A stretch of DNA of 64,000 nucleotides from Mesobacillus boroniphilus JCM 21738. GTDB lineage: Bacteria > Bacillota > Bacilli > Bacillales > Cytobacillaceae. Positions 8,638-18,712 of this stretch are shown here, piece by piece. The first letter of the stretch is position 1. Each line of letters starts with the position of its first letter. The notes beneath the pieces are model-generated. The model saw only the letters and a list, made by a program, of their open reading frames with translations, was not told the DNA's origin and did no database searches. The DNA is taken from NCBI RefSeq assembly GCF_000517385.1, contig NZ_BAUW01000011.1:1-64000 (forward strand), read 5' to 3'. Position numbers and translations under genes: made by a program.

Positions 8638-8716
8638 TTAAGTAGAGTCTAAAATTCAACTTTTAATCGAAACAAGGTTGATATTATGCTTAAACCATTA
8701 TATTATTAAGTCGGAA

Positions 8717-8732
8717 ACGTAAACGTTTACGT
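8717..8732 (+). promoter_or_regulatory. LacI-type operator (16-bp palindrome)
   Basis: Perfect palindrome ACGTAAACGTTTACGT, 18 bases before the lacI-type gene. It is the typical central-CG operator of LacI-family regulators, and the same core recurs at 9767-9778. This suggests autoregulation plus control of the glucosidase gene. Confidence 0.75.
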
Positions 8733-8749
8733 AAAGGGTTTGATAGTTA

Positions 8750-9763
8750 ATGAGTTATACCATAAAAGACGTAGCAAAACATGCAAATGTCTCGATTGCT
8801 ACTGTATCAAGGGTCCTCAATGGTCAGGGCGGTTATTCAAAAGCAACAGAAGATAAAGTCCATCTTGCGATAAAAGAGCTAGGCTACCAGCCAAACGCAT
8901 TTGCCCGAGGTTTAATCAGTAATAAATCCAATACAATAGGAATCCTTTTCCCAGAAGTTTCGAGCCAATTTTCTTCCAAAATCCTTCGAGGTGTTGAAGA
9001 AGCAGCCCATCGTCTCGATTCGAGCGTGATTGTCTGCAATACGGCATCACATGGACAGAGAACGATGAAGTACTTACAGCTTTTAACCGAAAAAAGGATT
9101 GACGGTATCCTGTTTGTTAGTGAAATGATAACTGAAGAGTATTATAAAAAGATTGAGTCAATGCAGGTACCGGTTGTTCTTATCTCGACTGAATCCTATC
9201 AGTATCCATTGCCTTACGTAAAAGTTGATGATAAACATGCGGCCTTCACCGCGACTGATTATTTGGTAAAAATGGGGCATAGTAAAATCGGAATGATCAG
9301 TGGAAATAAAGATGACATAATAGCTGGCCAGCCGCGAATAGACGGCTTTAAGCAAGCGTTAGCTCAAAGAGGACTAGCCATTAAAGATGAAAATATAATC
9401 CACTCAAATGGATTTTCATTTAATGATGGTTTTACTGGTTTGCGGAGACTCCTTGAACAATCCCCGGATTTGACTGCATTATTTGCCGCCAGCGATGCAT
9501 TGGCCCTAGGAGCGATATCTGCTGCTTATAAGCTTGGCATTAAAATACCCGAGAACCTTTCAATAATCGGCTATGATAATTTACCTATTGCAGAGATGGC
9601 GATTCCGCCGCTTACAACAGTTGCTCAGCCATTGGAAGAAATGGGTATTGTTGCAGCAGAAATGCTATTTACGATGATGAACCAAGGTAGAAGAGTTGAA
9701 AGCAGGATTATGTCTCACTCTGTTATTGAACGGGAAAGCGTGAAAAAAGTTAATCTTACATGA
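8750..9763 (+). CDS. LacI-family transcriptional regulator
   Basis: 337 residues. An N-terminal helix-turn-helix (TIKDVAKHANVSIATVSRVL) and hinge helix are followed by a periplasmic-binding-protein-like sugar-sensing domain (SNTIGILFPEVSS, GYDNLPIAEMA, PPLTTVAQPLEEMG). It sits just before an oligo-1,6-glucosidase gene with palindromes on both sides of itself, so it is probably the local repressor of alpha-glucoside use. The effector sugar is unknown. Intact. Confidence 0.9.
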   Translation: MSYTIKDVAKHANVSIATVSRVLNGQGGYSKATEDKVHLAIKELGYQPNAFARGLISNKSNTIGILFPEVSSQFSSKILRGVEEAAHRLDSSVIVCNTASHGQRTMKYLQLLTEKRIDGILFVSEMITEEYYKKIESMQVPVVLISTESYQYPLPYVKVDDKHAAFTATDYLVKMGHSKIGMISGNKDDIIAGQPRIDGFKQALAQRGLAIKDENIIHSNGFSFNDGFTGLRRLLEQSPDLTALFAASDALALGAISAAYKLGIKIPENLSIIGYDNLPIAEMAIPPLTTVAQPLEEMGIVAAEMLFTMMNQGRRVESRIMSHSVIERESVKKVNLT

Positions 9764-9766
9764 TGC

Positions 9767-9778
9767 GTAAACGTTTAC
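9767..9778 (+). promoter_or_regulatory. Second LacI-type operator
   Basis: GTAAACGTTTAC is the same 12-bp core as the palindrome at 8717-8732. It lies just after the regulator stop and about 180 bases before the glucosidase start, so it is placed to control that gene. A CcpA site is the alternative reading because the core resembles a cre box. Confidence 0.65.
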
Positions 9779-9940
9779 TAAGACAGTCATAACATTGATT
9801 TTTTCTTCGCAGACTCATTCTGATACCCATATTTATCTTGGAATAGGAGCTCTTTTAGGGAGATTTTTGAATGAGGAATGAATTAACTTTCATGATAGCA
9901 ACAAATTTTAAATAAGAGAGCCTTTTACTAAAGAAATTAG

Positions 9941-11637
<1,697 letters not shown>

Positions 11638-11643
11638 TCTTTT

Positions 11644-11673
11644 AAAAGGCTGCTATTTTGCAGCCTTTTTTAT
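11644..11673 (+). terminator. Terminator after the glucosidase gene
   Basis: AAAAGGCTGC (11644-11653) pairs with GCAGCCTTTT (11660-11669), followed by more T. Confidence 0.9.
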
Positions 11674-11678
11674 GGATT

Positions 11679-11982
11679 AGGAAATTAAGGAAATTATAAA
11701 ATGTTTTCAATGTAGATAACTATAATGGGTTTTCTTAATCCAGCTCCAGCGCCTAGCCCCTCGAGTCGCATGTCTAGTTTCGCCTCCTAGAAACTCCGAA
11801 ACTTCAACTCCGCCGGCAGAAGCAAAAAGCGCTTCTTTGTCGGAGTCTCCAGTTTCTGCGTTTCTGAACAGTCGGCTATACATTTCGATTTCAGTCCGCC
11901 CAATGAAGTCAAAGAACGACTTCACTGGTCGGCCCTCCAGCGCTTGTCGGGGCTGAACGAGGCGCTTGCGCTTTTTGTTCTT
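11679..11982. repeat. Dispersed palindromic repeat, long form (copy A)
   Basis: A 304-bp element. Nearly the same sequence recurs at 51,837-52,019 and, inverted, at 60,761-61,010. It starts with an A-rich lead (AGGAAATTAAGGAAATTATA) also found in the 51,837 copy. It contains inner complementary arms TGAAGTC/GACTTCA and outer arms GCGCCT/AGGCGC. Relative to the 51,837 copy it carries about 120 extra bases in the middle. A 94-codon open frame crosses it, but I read it as a by-product. It fills most of the gap 11,638-12,104. Confidence 0.85.
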
Positions 11983-12104
11983 TTTTATCAAAATGTATAA
12001 AACTTAGACTAAAGTCGTAGAAAATATCAAGCTTCTCTATGAGGTATGGTTTTCTTCAAAATCTTAAGATAAAAACAAGAAGAAAACTAAGGAGGAAGTT
12101 GAAC

Positions 12105-12560
12105 ATGATAAAAAATAAAGTAGTAATGATTACAGGTGTAACCCAGGGATTAGGAAAAGCACTGATGCTTAGGTTCGCAAAGGGTGGCGCGAAGCTGGCT
12201 GTTTGCGCTCGAAGGGAAAAAGAACTTGAAGTAGTAAAAAAAGAAGCGGAATCTTATGGGGCAGTGGTGCTGGCAATAACAGCTGATGTATCGGTGCCGC
12301 GCGAAGCTGAAAAGTTTGTTGCCCAGACACTTGAAACATTCGGACAAATTGATGTCCTGATCAATAACGCCTCAATCCTGGGGCCCAGTCCAATGCCACT
12401 ACTGATGGATTATCCTGAGGAAGATTTCGCTGAAGTCATCAAGGTGAACAGCATCAGCCCTTTCATGATAACAAGAAGGGTACTACCTGCGATGCTTATA
12501 CAAGGTGAAGGATCAGTTATAAATGTAACTTCAGAAGCTGGCCATTCTAGGAAAAAATAA
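12105..12560 (+). pseudogene. C-terminally truncated SDR
   Basis: SDR N-terminal half of 151 residues. GGAGG and ATG at 12105 give a good start, and TGVTQGLGKA is the nucleotide-binding loop. NNAS and the INVTSEAGHS strand with the catalytic Ser are present, but the protein then ends RKK and stop. The Tyr-x-x-x-Lys catalytic pair and the last roughly 95 residues are absent. A terminator begins at the stop codon and no SDR sequence follows in any frame, so this is a real deletion rather than a simple frameshift. Probably inactive. Confidence 0.75.
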
Positions 12561-12612
12561 GGAACGGAACCACCCATTGTGTTTTCCGTTCCTTATTTTT
12601 TATTTCCCATTT
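12557..12612. terminator. Bidirectional terminator
   Basis: Stem ATAAGGAACGGAA (12557-12569) with TTCCGTTCCTTAT (12594-12606). T runs flank it on the plus side and A runs on the other, so it can end both the truncated SDR and the convergent DUF2062 gene. Confidence 0.85.
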
Positions 12613-13061
12613 TTTTACTATAGTAAGAAAGCTTATTCGGTATTTTCTCATGATTGTATAAATGAGATAGTATACAACCATCCCGAAAAGAATGATATTA
12701 ATGATCATTCCTATGAAAAAACGGCACCTAAATGGATTACGGCATCTAATCCATGAGAGGGCAAACCCGCTGCCGAGGGAAAGATACCATAAGGTAAAAG
12801 GGTTTCACCGACTATAACATTCAAATAAAATAAGAACGGGAAAAGCCAAATGAGTGCTACACCGCTAATGAAACCGGCTATCGGATTCCCTTTGAAGAGT
12901 TTGGCCCCCACGGTCGAAAGTATAGGCCCCATGCCGAATGATGGGATGAAGTGGATTAAAAAACCAAGGGTAAACCCTAAAGATACATTATGTGCGTTCT
13001 CTTTTATTCTAAATAATTTTATAAGAAGGAATTTTAGTCTACGCAAGTTCTTATTGATCAT
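12603..13061 (-). CDS. DUF2062 membrane protein, frameshifted
   Basis: Small membrane protein with the DUF2062 pattern: a basic N-terminus, LGFTLGFLIHFIPSFGMGP, then hydrophobic helices. The frame closes early at about 12711 because the T run (minus strand) at 12714-12719 is one base short. With one base added the reading continues through IGMIINIILFGMVVYYLIY to a basic end. A second one-base indel in the A run near 12615 would put the stop at 12603, right at the terminator; without it the frame ends at 12547. Function unknown. Confidence 0.7.
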
Positions 13062-13319
13062 AATTCACCAGCCCCAAATTAGTATACAATTTGATGAATC
13101 ATTTTAATACCCTCTTTGTCAAATTACTTCCATGCAGATATATTCTTTGAATTTCAGAAAAGAATTTTCTCGTTAACCTCTACTCATAATGAGAAAAAAT
13201 GATATAGTTAAACTATATTTTCGGCGATTCTATAATAAAATAAACATGATTATTAGGTGACTGGGGTAAAAATAGGCATAAGCAGAATTGAGAAAAAGTT
13301 CGGAGAGTGATGACAACTG

Positions 13320-14015
13320 ATGCGGTTTACAAAAATGATTCCCAATATGTTCACGCTTGGGAATCTGTATTGCGGTTTTCTATCAATTGGATTTGCGGCT
13401 AACGGCCAATTCAACAATGCAGCGATATTAATTTTAATAGGCATGATGTTGGACAGCATGGACGGAAGGCTGGCGAGGATGCTTAAAGCGGACAGCCAGC
13501 TCGGTAAGGAGCTTGATTCACTGGCAGATATTGTCACATTTGGTGTAGCGCCATCGTTCCTGGTTTATTATACATACTTTTATCAATTCGGATTATTGGG
13601 CTTGATGGTAGCGGGACTATTCCCGTTATTCGGAGCTTATCGCCTGGCGAGGTTCAATATCAGTACTGATAAATCTTCGCTTAATTACTTTATTGGGGTG
13701 CCTATCACCGCCGCTGGCGGAATTATGGCCATCCTCACGTTATTTGGTAATTTGATTCCAAATATCGTTACTACAGTTGTCTTTACGGCACTGAGTTTCT
13801 TAATGGTAAGCAGAATCAGGATTCCAAGCTTCAAGGAAGTTCCGCTCCCTAAGTATGGAACAATCGTGACAATTTTCCTCGGATCATTGTTGTTCGTCAT
13901 TTGGAAAGGGACATACAGCCAATTTCCTTACTTGATTTATATCGCAACTCCGCTCTATGTAGCGTATTTGGCCTATCGATTTGTAAAGGGAAAAAATAAG
14001 AATAATATTGATTAG
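13320..14015 (+). CDS. pssA: CDP-diacylglycerol-serine O-phosphatidyltransferase
   Basis: Makes phosphatidylserine from CDP-diacylglycerol and serine, the precursor of phosphatidylethanolamine. The CDP-alcohol phosphotransferase signature is complete: DG, then AR, eight residues, G, three, D, three, D (in DSMDGRLARMLKADSQLG and KELDSLAD). About six to seven membrane helices. At 231 residues it is longer than B. subtilis PssA (177). The start has GGAGAG upstream. The B. subtilis partner psd is not adjacent; a dispersed repeat follows instead. Intact. Confidence 0.9.
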   Translation: MRFTKMIPNMFTLGNLYCGFLSIGFAANGQFNNAAILILIGMMLDSMDGRLARMLKADSQLGKELDSLADIVTFGVAPSFLVYYTYFYQFGLLGLMVAGLFPLFGAYRLARFNISTDKSSLNYFIGVPITAAGGIMAILTLFGNLIPNIVTTVVFTALSFLMVSRIRIPSFKEVPLPKYGTIVTIFLGSLLFVIWKGTYSQFPYLIYIATPLYVAYLAYRFVKGKNKNNID

Positions 14016-14021
14016 TATAAG

Positions 14022-14209
14022 AAAAGCGTAAGCGTCTTGGGCAGCTCCGACAAGCGTTGGAGGTCCTGACAGTGAAGTCGTTCTTTGACTTCATTGGCAG
14101 GACCGAAACGACTCGAGCTGCTCCAAGCTAACGCTTCTCGCAAGATACTCCCGGAAGCAATTTCAGGATGAAAACTGGCTAGACGCTGGAGCTAGACACT
14201 AATCTTAGT
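14022..14209. repeat. Dispersed palindromic repeat, short divergent form (copy C)
   Basis: Same architecture as the copy at 60,761 in the same orientation, but diverged. AAGCGTAAGCG lead, inner arms TGAAGTC/GACTTCA, then GGTCCTG/CAGGACC and GCAGCTC/GAGCTGC. The two last stems differ in sequence from the other copies but still pair. An extra segment of about 60 bases lies near its right end. It lacks the roughly 120-base insert of the long form. Confidence 0.75.
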
Positions 14210-14239
14210 GGGAAAACTGTATACTTTCTTACAAAGTTA

Positions 14240-14270
14240 AAAAGCCTTTGCTATTTCAGCAAAGGCTTTT
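14240..14270 (-). terminator. Terminator for csbD-like gene
   Basis: Perfect 13-bp stem, AAAAGCCTTTGCT (14240-14252) with AGCAAAGGCTTTT (14258-14270). It is symmetric, so it can also stop plus-strand transcription from pssA. Confidence 0.88.
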
Positions 14271-14284
14271 CACATTAATGTTTA

Positions 14285-14479
14285 TTAATTTCTGGACGAG
14301 TTGTTAAATGCACGTGATACGTCTTCTTTTATATCACCAGCTGTTTCTTTCAGTTTTCCTTTTCCCTTATCTAGGCGGCCTTCAGCTTCCATAGATTCAT
14401 TGTCGGTCAGTTTGCCGAATTGCTTCTTGGCTTCACCCTTCACCTGGTCAAATGCGCCTTTTGATTGCTTGTCATTCAT
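14285..14479 (-). CDS. CsbD-family stress protein
   Basis: 64 residues, strongly hydrophilic: KGAFDQVKGEAKKQFGKLT, then EGRLDKGKGKLKETAGDIK, the two repeat-like halves of CsbD. In B. subtilis CsbD belongs to the sigma-B general stress regulon, and a fitting sigma-B-type promoter is present at 14514-14538. AGGAGG lies just before the ATG. Molecular function is unknown in the family. Confidence 0.9.
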   Translation of the reverse strand: MNDKQSKGAFDQVKGEAKKQFGKLTDNESMEAEGRLDKGKGKLKETAGDIKEDVSRAFNNSSRN

Positions 14480-14513
14480 AATTTTGGCCTCCTTTATTTA
14501 GGTATATTCCTTT

Positions 14514-14538
14514 ATACCCTTTAAGATTGATGGCAAAC
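14514..14538 (-). promoter_or_regulatory. Sigma-B-type promoter of the csbD-like gene
   Basis: On the minus strand GTTTGC (14538-14533) and GGGTAT (14519-14514) are 13 bases apart, close to the sigma-B consensus GTTTAA-N12-15-GGGTAT. The site is 35-60 bases upstream of the gene. Confidence 0.7.
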
Positions 14539-14573
14539 TATTAAGTGTATATGATGAAAGGGGGGAATCTGAA

Positions 14574-15361
14574 ATGAAGGATCATATCATGACTGTATTG
14601 AGTCAAATTGAAAAAGAATATGAGGTAAAAATACTTTATGCATGTGACGCCGGGAGCAGAGCGCTGGGATTTGCTTCAGGAGACAGTGATTATGATATCC
14701 GCTTCATTTATATTCATAAAAAAGATTGGTATTTATCAATAGATCAGCATAGGGATGTTATCGAAATACCAAAAAAGATCCGCTATCCATTATTGTTGAT
14801 CCCAAATTAGATGTCGTCGGATGGGAACTTACCAAAACACTCAGGCTATTCCGCAAATCTAATCCTTCCTTGCTCGAATGGCTTAATTCCAAACATGTAT
14901 ATTTCCTTAACACTTGCCTGGTCGAAAAATTAAAGTTGATGCAGGATTCAGTCATTTCGCAAGTACCATACATAAACCATCACCTAAACCTGGCAAAAAG
15001 AAATTTCAATGAGCTTAAAAAGAAGAAGGAGTGGAGGGGGAAGGTATATCTATATATTCTCAGGTCAATCCTGTCAGCTAAATGGTTACAAATACATAGG
15101 CAAATACCACCAGTCGATTTCACGGAACTTTTAAGCATATTAGAAAACGCACTTGTAAAAAGGGAAGTGAAGGACTTACTTTGGAAGAAACAAAGCGGGG
15201 AACAATATTTAACTGAGAAAAACATGATTCTTAATGACTTCATAGAACAAGAAATTGAACTGCTTGCCAGTTATGCTAAATTTGCAAGTCAAAAACTTGA
15301 CGACCCTACAAAAGAACTTAACGAATTATTTCAAGTAACACTTAAGGAAGTCTGGGAGTAA
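14574..15361 (+). CDS. Predicted nucleotidyltransferase (YcgL-type), one frameshift
   Basis: The N-terminus carries the minimal nucleotidyltransferase motif: GSRALGFAS (the GS of the Pol-beta fold), then DSDYDIRFIY with the two metal-binding Asp. The long helical C-terminal part (GKVYLYILRSILSAKWL) is like the YcgL/COG3541 family. The A run at 14771-14776 is one base short. Repaired, the two frames join into one protein of about 262 residues, reading KKDPLSIIVDPKLDVVGW across the join. GGGGGG precedes the ATG. Substrate unknown. Confidence 0.8.
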
Positions 15362-15404
15362 TCCGCTTTTTGTTTGTAAGTGTTCTCTGTAATTCAAATG
15401 AATT

Positions 15405-15441
15405 TGGCCGGACTGCTTATGATGCAGTTCCGGCCATTTTT
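15405..15441 (+). terminator. Terminator after the nucleotidyltransferase gene
   Basis: TGGCCGGACTGC (15405-15416) pairs with GCAGTTCCGGCCA (15424-15436) with one bulged base, followed by TTTTTA. Confidence 0.75.
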
Positions 15442-15657
15442 ATTTCATTATTTCAACCTGGTCACCAGTTCGCAGGCCAGCCGCGTTAGCTTCATCAGTA
15501 TCAATGTGCATATCAAGAGCGTAGGAATCTTTCACCCTTATAAGTACTTGATTGAGTAAACTTCCTTAACGGACCAAGAATCCTGACTGCGGAAAATTCC
15601 CCTTTTTGACCAATGACTCTTACTGTTTCATTCGCAGCAAATTACCCTGGCTGTGAA
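15440..15657 (-). pseudogene. Remnant of a PduL-like phosphotransacylase
   Basis: Read on the minus strand, SQPG, a stop in place of Gln, FAANETVRVIGQKG, VRILGPLRKFTQ, then after a +1 shift a stretch ending GLRTGDQVEIMK and TAA. SQPGQFAA, VRILGP and the closing HI-x-x-D-A/E-A segment are hallmarks of PduL (phosphate propanoyltransferase). The N-terminus, the metal-binding His motif and most of the middle are missing. The +1 shift sits at a TCAATCAA duplication. Decayed gene; the family call rests on these short motifs. Confidence 0.5.
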
Positions 15658-16024
15658 AGCTTTTTACCATTGGGCTTTTCCTTTCCGATTCCTTTTTGGA
15701 ACCCGGTTACCAGATAAACGGGGAGAGCTGCCAAAGGGAACCCTTCCGTATGTAAATAAACGATAAGAACACTAATTAAGGCTGCAACAATCCACCCAAT
15801 TAACTTGAAAGAATAACCCGCGGTCGCGATAAATAAGAGAATAGTCCAGCTTAATTCATTACTTCCATAAAAATAAACAGCAGTCTCAACCAGGATCAAT
15901 AATGCAGCAGAGAAAATCAGTTGATTAAAAAAACGCTTACATGAAATCTTAATAAATTTGCTGTCAGTGATATTCTAACAGCTGCAATGATTAATAAAAA
16001 AATCGCGCTCAGCTTGCTCACTCC
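15642..16024 (-). CDS. Hypothetical four-helix membrane protein, frameshifted
   Basis: Hydrophobic protein of about 127 residues once a one-base deletion in the A/T run at 15927-15933 is repaired. The helices are IFLLIIAAVRISL, IFSAALLILVETAVYF, WTILLFIATAGY and WIVAALISVLIVYL. No ATG is found near the expected start; a GTG or CTG near 16015-16024 behind TAGGAG is likely, so the N-terminus is uncertain. The last residues, KKLSQPG, look like the PduL motif of the adjoining remnant, suggesting the present C-terminus was created by fusion. Family not recognised. Confidence 0.5.
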
Positions 16025-16219
16025 TACATTTGGATCATACTTCTATTTTACTATCTTTTTGTAAAATAGATAGGATGTTTTTATTATGCTTGTTGATTAC
16101 AGCTCCTGTCCGCTTTTAACAGAATAATTCTCCATTCATCTTTAACTCAGGCAAATTTTGAAATAATTATCGGCAAGTAAGGAAAGATAAAGTTATCATT
16201 AGTGCATTGGGGTGTAAAA

Positions 16220-17227
16220 ATGGAGGACAAGACAAAAATCCGCCTGACTGCGGCCGAAATGTCCAGTTTGTGGTCGCAATATATAAATGATACAGTCTCT
16301 GTTTGTGTTTTGAGTTATTTCCTGAACAACTTAGACGACAAAAAGGTAAAGGAAATCGTGGAGTTTGCTCTCGGCGCATCACAAAAAAACATTTCACTTT
16401 TAAAAGAGATTTTTGATCGTGAAGATTTTCCCTACCCAATTGGTTTCACAAAGAAAGATGTGAATATCCATTCTCCACGGCTTTTTTCCGATACATTCGT
16501 AATGATGTATCTAAGGCATATGTCCATTCTTGGAATGGCAGCAAATACTGCGGCAATCGGTCTTGGAACGCGGCCTGATGTGATTAACTTTCATAAAAGT
16601 GTATTGAAATCTGCGATTGGACTGCAGGATTTGACAAGGGAGGCAATGCTGGAACAAGGAACATACATAAGGCCACCATTTATTTCAGTCCCAGATAAGG
16701 TTGACTTTGTTGAAAAACAAAAATTTTTATCTGGGATTAAAAGCAGGAGACGGGCACTTACCTCAGTAGAAATGACACATTTGTTCATGAATATACAAAC
16801 CAACCAAATAGGAAAGGCACTGATCATGGGATTCATCCAGGTGGCTCAGGATAAAGAGGTCAAGGGGTATTTGCAGAGAGGGAAAAAAATCGCTCAAAAA
16901 CATGTCGATTTGTTCTGTGATATTCTTAAGAATAATGACATTCCGGCCCCCATGTTTTGGGATTCAGCAGTAACAGATAGTACTACACAAGTATTTTCAG
17001 ATAAATTGATCTTATTCCATGTCTCAGCAATGATCGCAGCAGGGATCGGGAATTATGGTGTCGCTATCGCAGCAAGCCCACGCAAGGATATTGGGCTGAA
17101 ATATGCTTCGCTGATTCCTGAAATTGCGTTGTATGCTGAAGATGGAGCCAATATCATGATCAAAAACTCATGGTTGGAGGAACCTCCAATGGCTGACGAT
17201 CGAGACCAGCTGTCCGGGATGACATAA
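16220..17227 (+). CDS. DUF3231 family protein
   Basis: 335 residues built from two similar halves of about 165 residues. Each opens with a Leu-Thr-x-x-Glu-Met/Ala segment followed by a long helix (RLTAAEMSSLWSQYIND and ALTSVEMTHLFMNIQTNQ) and contains an FSD-x-x-(V/I)-x(F/L)-(Y/H) segment. This tandem all-helical layout is DUF3231, a Bacillaceae family of unknown function with a ferritin-like appearance. ATG at 16220 with GGGGTG is preferred to the upstream GTG. Intact. Confidence 0.85.
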   Translation: MEDKTKIRLTAAEMSSLWSQYINDTVSVCVLSYFLNNLDDKKVKEIVEFALGASQKNISLLKEIFDREDFPYPIGFTKKDVNIHSPRLFSDTFVMMYLRHMSILGMAANTAAIGLGTRPDVINFHKSVLKSAIGLQDLTREAMLEQGTYIRPPFISVPDKVDFVEKQKFLSGIKSRRRALTSVEMTHLFMNIQTNQIGKALIMGFIQVAQDKEVKGYLQRGKKIAQKHVDLFCDILKNNDIPAPMFWDSAVTDSTTQVFSDKLILFHVSAMIAAGIGNYGVAIAASPRKDIGLKYASLIPEIALYAEDGANIMIKNSWLEEPPMADDRDQLSGMT

Positions 17228-17239
17228 AGAACTGAAAAT

Positions 17240-17269
17240 AGGGTGTCCCATATAAATTTGGGACACCCT
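17240..17269 (+). terminator. Terminator after DUF3231
   Basis: AGGGTGTCCCA (17240-17250) pairs perfectly with TGGGACACCCT (17259-17269). Confidence 0.85.
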
Positions 17270-17314
17270 TATATTTAGTATTTTATTCGACTAATAGTGA
17301 GGAGCACTCGCTGC

Positions 17315-17680
17315 TTATTTTGCATTTTGCAGATCTGGAAACTTAACTGGTGTATCTACTGATAATTGATCACGGTATGACCGGTACGCTAACACAGTGT
17401 GATTATGGGAATGGACATCAAGCTGCAAAATCTTTGAATTATTTGTCTCAAGATAGTATCTCATTTTGCCTTGGACGAGTTCAAAAAATGAGATGGTAAC
17501 ACCTAAGTATTCTTTCTTTACAACTTTCACATCAGGATGATTCCTTACGAAGTCAGCTATTTGCTGAACAGATGCTGACGATGATCCTGTGATGGAATAA
17601 AGGGTTTCTTTCGCGTGACCAAATGCCTGATTTAAAGTTGTTTTTGCTTTATTAAGCAAATTATTAAACGATATGTTCAA
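17315..17680 (-). CDS. Hypothetical protein, about 121 aa
   Basis: A soluble alpha/beta-looking protein with an amphipathic N-terminal helix (NNLLNKAKTTLNQAFGHAK) and a strand-rich C-terminal part (YLGVTISFFELVQGKMRYYL). No motif recognised. GGAGG lies seven bases before a TTG at 17680; an ATG at 17686 is only one base after it, so the TTG is preferred. It is downstream of, and on the same strand as, the AbrB-type transporter, about 50 bases away. Confidence 0.6.
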   Translation of the reverse strand: MNISFNNLLNKAKTTLNQAFGHAKETLYSITGSSSASVQQIADFVRNHPDVKVVKKEYLGVTISFFELVQGKMRYYLETNNSKILQLDVHSHNHTVLAYRSYRDQLSVDTPVKFPDLQNAK

Positions 17681-17734
17681 GTTCATTCCTCCATCTAAGC
17701 ATTTTTTAGATGTTAGTTAATATACCCGGGAATA

Positions 17735-18590
17735 TCAAAGAGAATCCACTTTGCTGTTTATTTTTCGTTTGAAATACCACCTTAAAATCGGAGGAACTGC
17801 AAAATATATGAAGAATAGCCTGAATAGCTGAAATCCTGAAACAATTGACAAATCAGCCTTTACCTCATGAGCAATTATCCCCATCTGATCCATTCCACCT
17901 GGCGCCAAACTAAGAAAACTTGTAACTATATTGATGTCTAAAGCGTCTGATAAAAAGAAGCTTAACGCCAAAGATCCGAGTACAAGCAAGAAGCCACTCA
18001 ACAAAGCGAGAATGATGGTGGATACTTTCTTCTTTAATTTCTCAGGTTTTAATAACATACCAATATAGCCGCCTATCATCACTTGTGAAGCATCCATGAC
18101 TGAAGGTGGCAGAGTTGGACCAAGGTAACCGTTGTGACATCAATCCCTTTCATTTCTTCGGCAAAATGATCATTTGTGACAATCCGCCTGGAATGCTGCC
18201 AGTCAATACTGTAGGATAATCAACTCCTGACAGCTTAGAAATAACTTTAGACATCAAGGCAGCAGATGCTACCAGGATCATCGTTAAGATCAGCATTGCT
18301 GGAAGGTTTTCTATAATATTCTCTACAGAGGATCGTGTAAATGAGAGCCCGATTGAATAACCAATAAGTATTAACGCTGTATCTCTTAAGGCTCTCGGCC
18401 AACTTAGTGTTAAGCCTTTGAAGCGATCAGCAATCAGGATTGCCGACATCGGTCCGAGCAGCCATGGAACCGGAATTGATAAAAATGAAAACACCAAACC
18501 ACCAGACAAGGCTACCAAAAATGCAAATATAAATGAACTTGTACTTACGGTTAATTTCAAAGCTGCACCTTCTATAATATTTTTCGCCAT
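17735..18590 (-). pseudogene. AbrB-family membrane transporter, frameshift plus internal deletion
   Basis: Both halves of an AbrB/AmoA-type permease (COG3180) are recognisable. The N-terminal unit has PVPWLLGP and TGSIPGGLSQM. The C-terminal unit has QVMIGGYIGM, SFLSLAPGGMDQMG and FRLFFIYFAVPP. The N-terminal unit runs out of frame near 18162, where one base is missing in the GGCC of LAEEMKG. After VTTVTLV the sequence jumps to LPPSVMDASQ. Family members of about 350-360 residues have some 80 more residues here. The indel may be an error, but the missing block suggests a real deletion. This is not the AbrB transcription factor. Confidence 0.75.
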
Positions 18591-18712
18591 CCAAATAGTG
18601 GCAATACCATCCTAGCATATTATTTTTACTAGTTGGAAGTGATATCAGCCTTACACTGGTTTATTCGTCTTTAGATATAAATTAAGGAAAACTAACATTG
18701 GGAGATGATTTA

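Noticed and set aside
11707-11991. 94-codon minus-strand frame in copy A, with similar frames in the copies at 51,852 and 60,796
   Set aside because: The protein similarity only mirrors DNA identity of the repeat. There is no ribosome site, the frame runs in opposite directions relative to neighbours, and short copies disrupt it.
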